NCBI GenBank assembly: GCA_947463445.1
Contig: CANHRS010000013.1
Span: 1 to 45,584 of the forward strand
Reading direction: 5' to 3'
DNA length: 45,584 nt
DNA from: Flavobacteriia bacterium
GTDB taxonomy: Bacteria > Bacteroidota > Bacteroidia > Flavobacteriales_D > Crocinitomicaceae
Numbering within the stretch: the stretch's first letter is position 1; each line of letters opens with the position of its first letter. The notes beneath the pieces were generated by a model. The model ran no database searches. It was not told where the DNA came from and was given only the letters and a program-made list of their open reading frames with translations. Below, one piece after another: positions 44,519 through 45,584 of this stretch. The translations under genes were made by a program, and so were the position numbers.

Positions 44519-45584
44519 ATGATGAGTAAATTTCTTTTAGTTTTTGTAATGCTTTTATCAATCGGGGTTTCTCATGCCCAAGTTAGTAAGTTGGTAGAAG
44601 GTAATATCATCGATGAACGAACGGAAAACGAAGTAGAGAAGGTTGAGCTTTACATAAAGAATTATCAAACAAAGAAGAAATATGTTGCGGAGACAGATGA
44701 TAATGGTCATTTCGCTCTGAAAAACATTCCATATGGCAAATATGCTTTAGTGGTTAAGGATAAAGATTACGAGACAAAACAATTCAATTTTGAAATAAAC
44801 GAAGACCATTCAGAACATTTTACGTTTTCTCCATTTAAAATCAAATTAAAGGTAAGTTGGATGTTCAACTGGGGAGATGCATTTGGTGTTGAGCATTTTT
44901 GGTCGCACTTAACCGCAAAAATCATTTTAGGAATTTATGGAATTTGTTTAATTCTTATTTTCTTCTATTCTGTATTACAATTAACACTTTCAATTGCATA
45001 TGCGAAAACACGTAAAAAACGTGCAGAAGAGGTTGCTCCTTTTATGGATTTAGCAAATGCTCCAAAAGTAACGATGCAATTGCCTATGTTTAATGAATTG
45101 TATGTAGCGGAACGAATTATTGAAACCGTTGCTGCTTTTGAATATCCAGCGGATAAATTTGAAATTCAAGTGTTGGATGATTCTACGGATGAAACAAAAG
45201 ATGTAATAGCGAAAAAAGTAGCGGAAGTAGCAGCAAGAGGAGTAAACATCAAACATATTCACCGTGTGGATCGTACTGGTTACAAAGCGGGTGCTTTGGA
45301 TGCAGCAATGGATCGCGTGGAAGGGGAGTTTATCGGGATTTTTGATGCGGATTTCGTTCCAGAAAAAGATTTCTTATTGAAAACAATGCCGTATTTTCAA
45401 AATGCAAACATTGGAGTAGTACAAACGCGTTGGGGACATTTAAATAAAGATTATTCGATTCTTACAGAATTACAAGCGTTTGGATTGAATGGACACTTTG
45501 CTATTGAACAAGGTGGTAGAAATAGTTCTGGACATTACATTAATTTTAATGGAACTGCTGGTATTTGGAGAAAGAAGTGTATTG
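44519..45584 (+). CDS. Family 2 glycosyltransferase with secreted-type N-terminal domain, partial
   Basis: At least 355 residues, cut by the right edge. It starts with a signal-peptide-like segment (MMSKFLLVFVMLLSIGVSHA), then a carboxypeptidase-regulatory-like beta-sandwich domain (residues 22-105: LVEGNIIDERTENEVEKVEL, then GHFALKNIPYGKYALVV). A membrane helix follows near residues 135-160, then a GT2 cellulose-synthase-like domain with VLDDSTD (near 218), FDADFVP (near 275), and VQTRWGHLNKDYS. Such transferases move a sugar from a lipid or nucleotide donor on a membrane. Usual flavobacterial relatives lack the exported domain. There are two ATG starts (44519, 44522). Confidence 0.85.
   Translation, partial: MMSKFLLVFVMLLSIGVSHAQVSKLVEGNIIDERTENEVEKVELYIKNYQTKKKYVAETDDNGHFALKNIPYGKYALVVKDKDYETKQFNFEINEDHSEHFTFSPFKIKLKVSWMFNWGDAFGVEHFWSHLTAKIILGIYGICLILIFFYSVLQLTLSIAYAKTRKKRAEEVAPFMDLANAPKVTMQLPMFNELYVAERIIETVAAFEYPADKFEIQVLDDSTDETKDVIAKKVAEVAARGVNIKHIHRVDRTGYKAGALDAAMDRVEGEFIGIFDADFVPEKDFLLKTMPYFQNANIGVVQTRWGHLNKDYSILTELQAFGLNGHFAIEQGGRNSSGHYINFNGTAGIWRKKCI

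Overview
The window is AT-rich and looks like the chromosome of a member of the Bacteroidota, most likely Flavobacteriales; I cannot place the genus. Supporting signs are a secreted protease with a type IX secretion sorting domain, the order rpmB-rpmG-DUF4295-ftsY, many promoter-like TAnnTTTG (-7) boxes with little Shine-Dalgarno signal, Bacteroidota-type families (DUF2490, DUF4197, a PafA-like phosphatase), and flavobacterial carotenoid genes.

Positions 1-10063 (minus strand) form an inorganic-carbon uptake region. One operon has a small acidic protein, a beta-carbonic anhydrase and a SulP transporter cut by the window edge. A second has another small acidic protein, then DabA, DabB and a second SulP transporter. 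Both small acidic genes lie directly behind an exact TAnnTTTG box, and each heads its operon. A DUF2490 protein and a heme c lipoprotein lie between the two operons. These two unnamed small proteins are the strongest lead for something undescribed.

Positions 10200-15410 (plus) hold a secreted lysyl-endopeptidase-like protease, hemW, and a PIN-PhoH protein ending in a clear terminator. Positions 15410-16140 hold dispersed repeats and a VbhA/Fic toxin-antitoxin pair. Its Fic toxin is cut off before the catalytic motif, and its last residues are encoded by a palindromic repeat.

Positions 16230-22190 are a carotenoid end-group island: a CrtD-like desaturase, a CruF-like hydratase, a lycopene cyclase and an overlapping methyltransferase of unknown target on the minus strand, plus a CrtA-like oxygenase on the plus strand and a polytopic membrane protein. 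The set fits a monocyclic carotenoid with a tertiary hydroxyl (myxol, saproxanthin or flexixanthin type). Phytoene synthase, the main phytoene desaturase, hydroxylase and ketolase are not in the window.

Positions 22435-30780 carry assorted genes: DUF2797, PhnA/YjdM, several secreted or lipoprotein unknowns, an NtrC-type regulator without a DNA-binding domain, DUF4197 and cinA. Two repeat families occur again at 28438-28710. Positions 30860-32750 are the ribosomal protein and ftsY block. Positions 33003-40168 (minus) hold an ACMSD-like decarboxylase and tamB-accC. The window ends with tsaD-rsmF (plus), a PafA-like phosphatase (minus), and a family 2 glycosyltransferase with an unusual secreted-type N-terminal domain, cut by the right edge. 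I saw no rRNA, tRNA, CRISPR array, insertion sequence or prophage.
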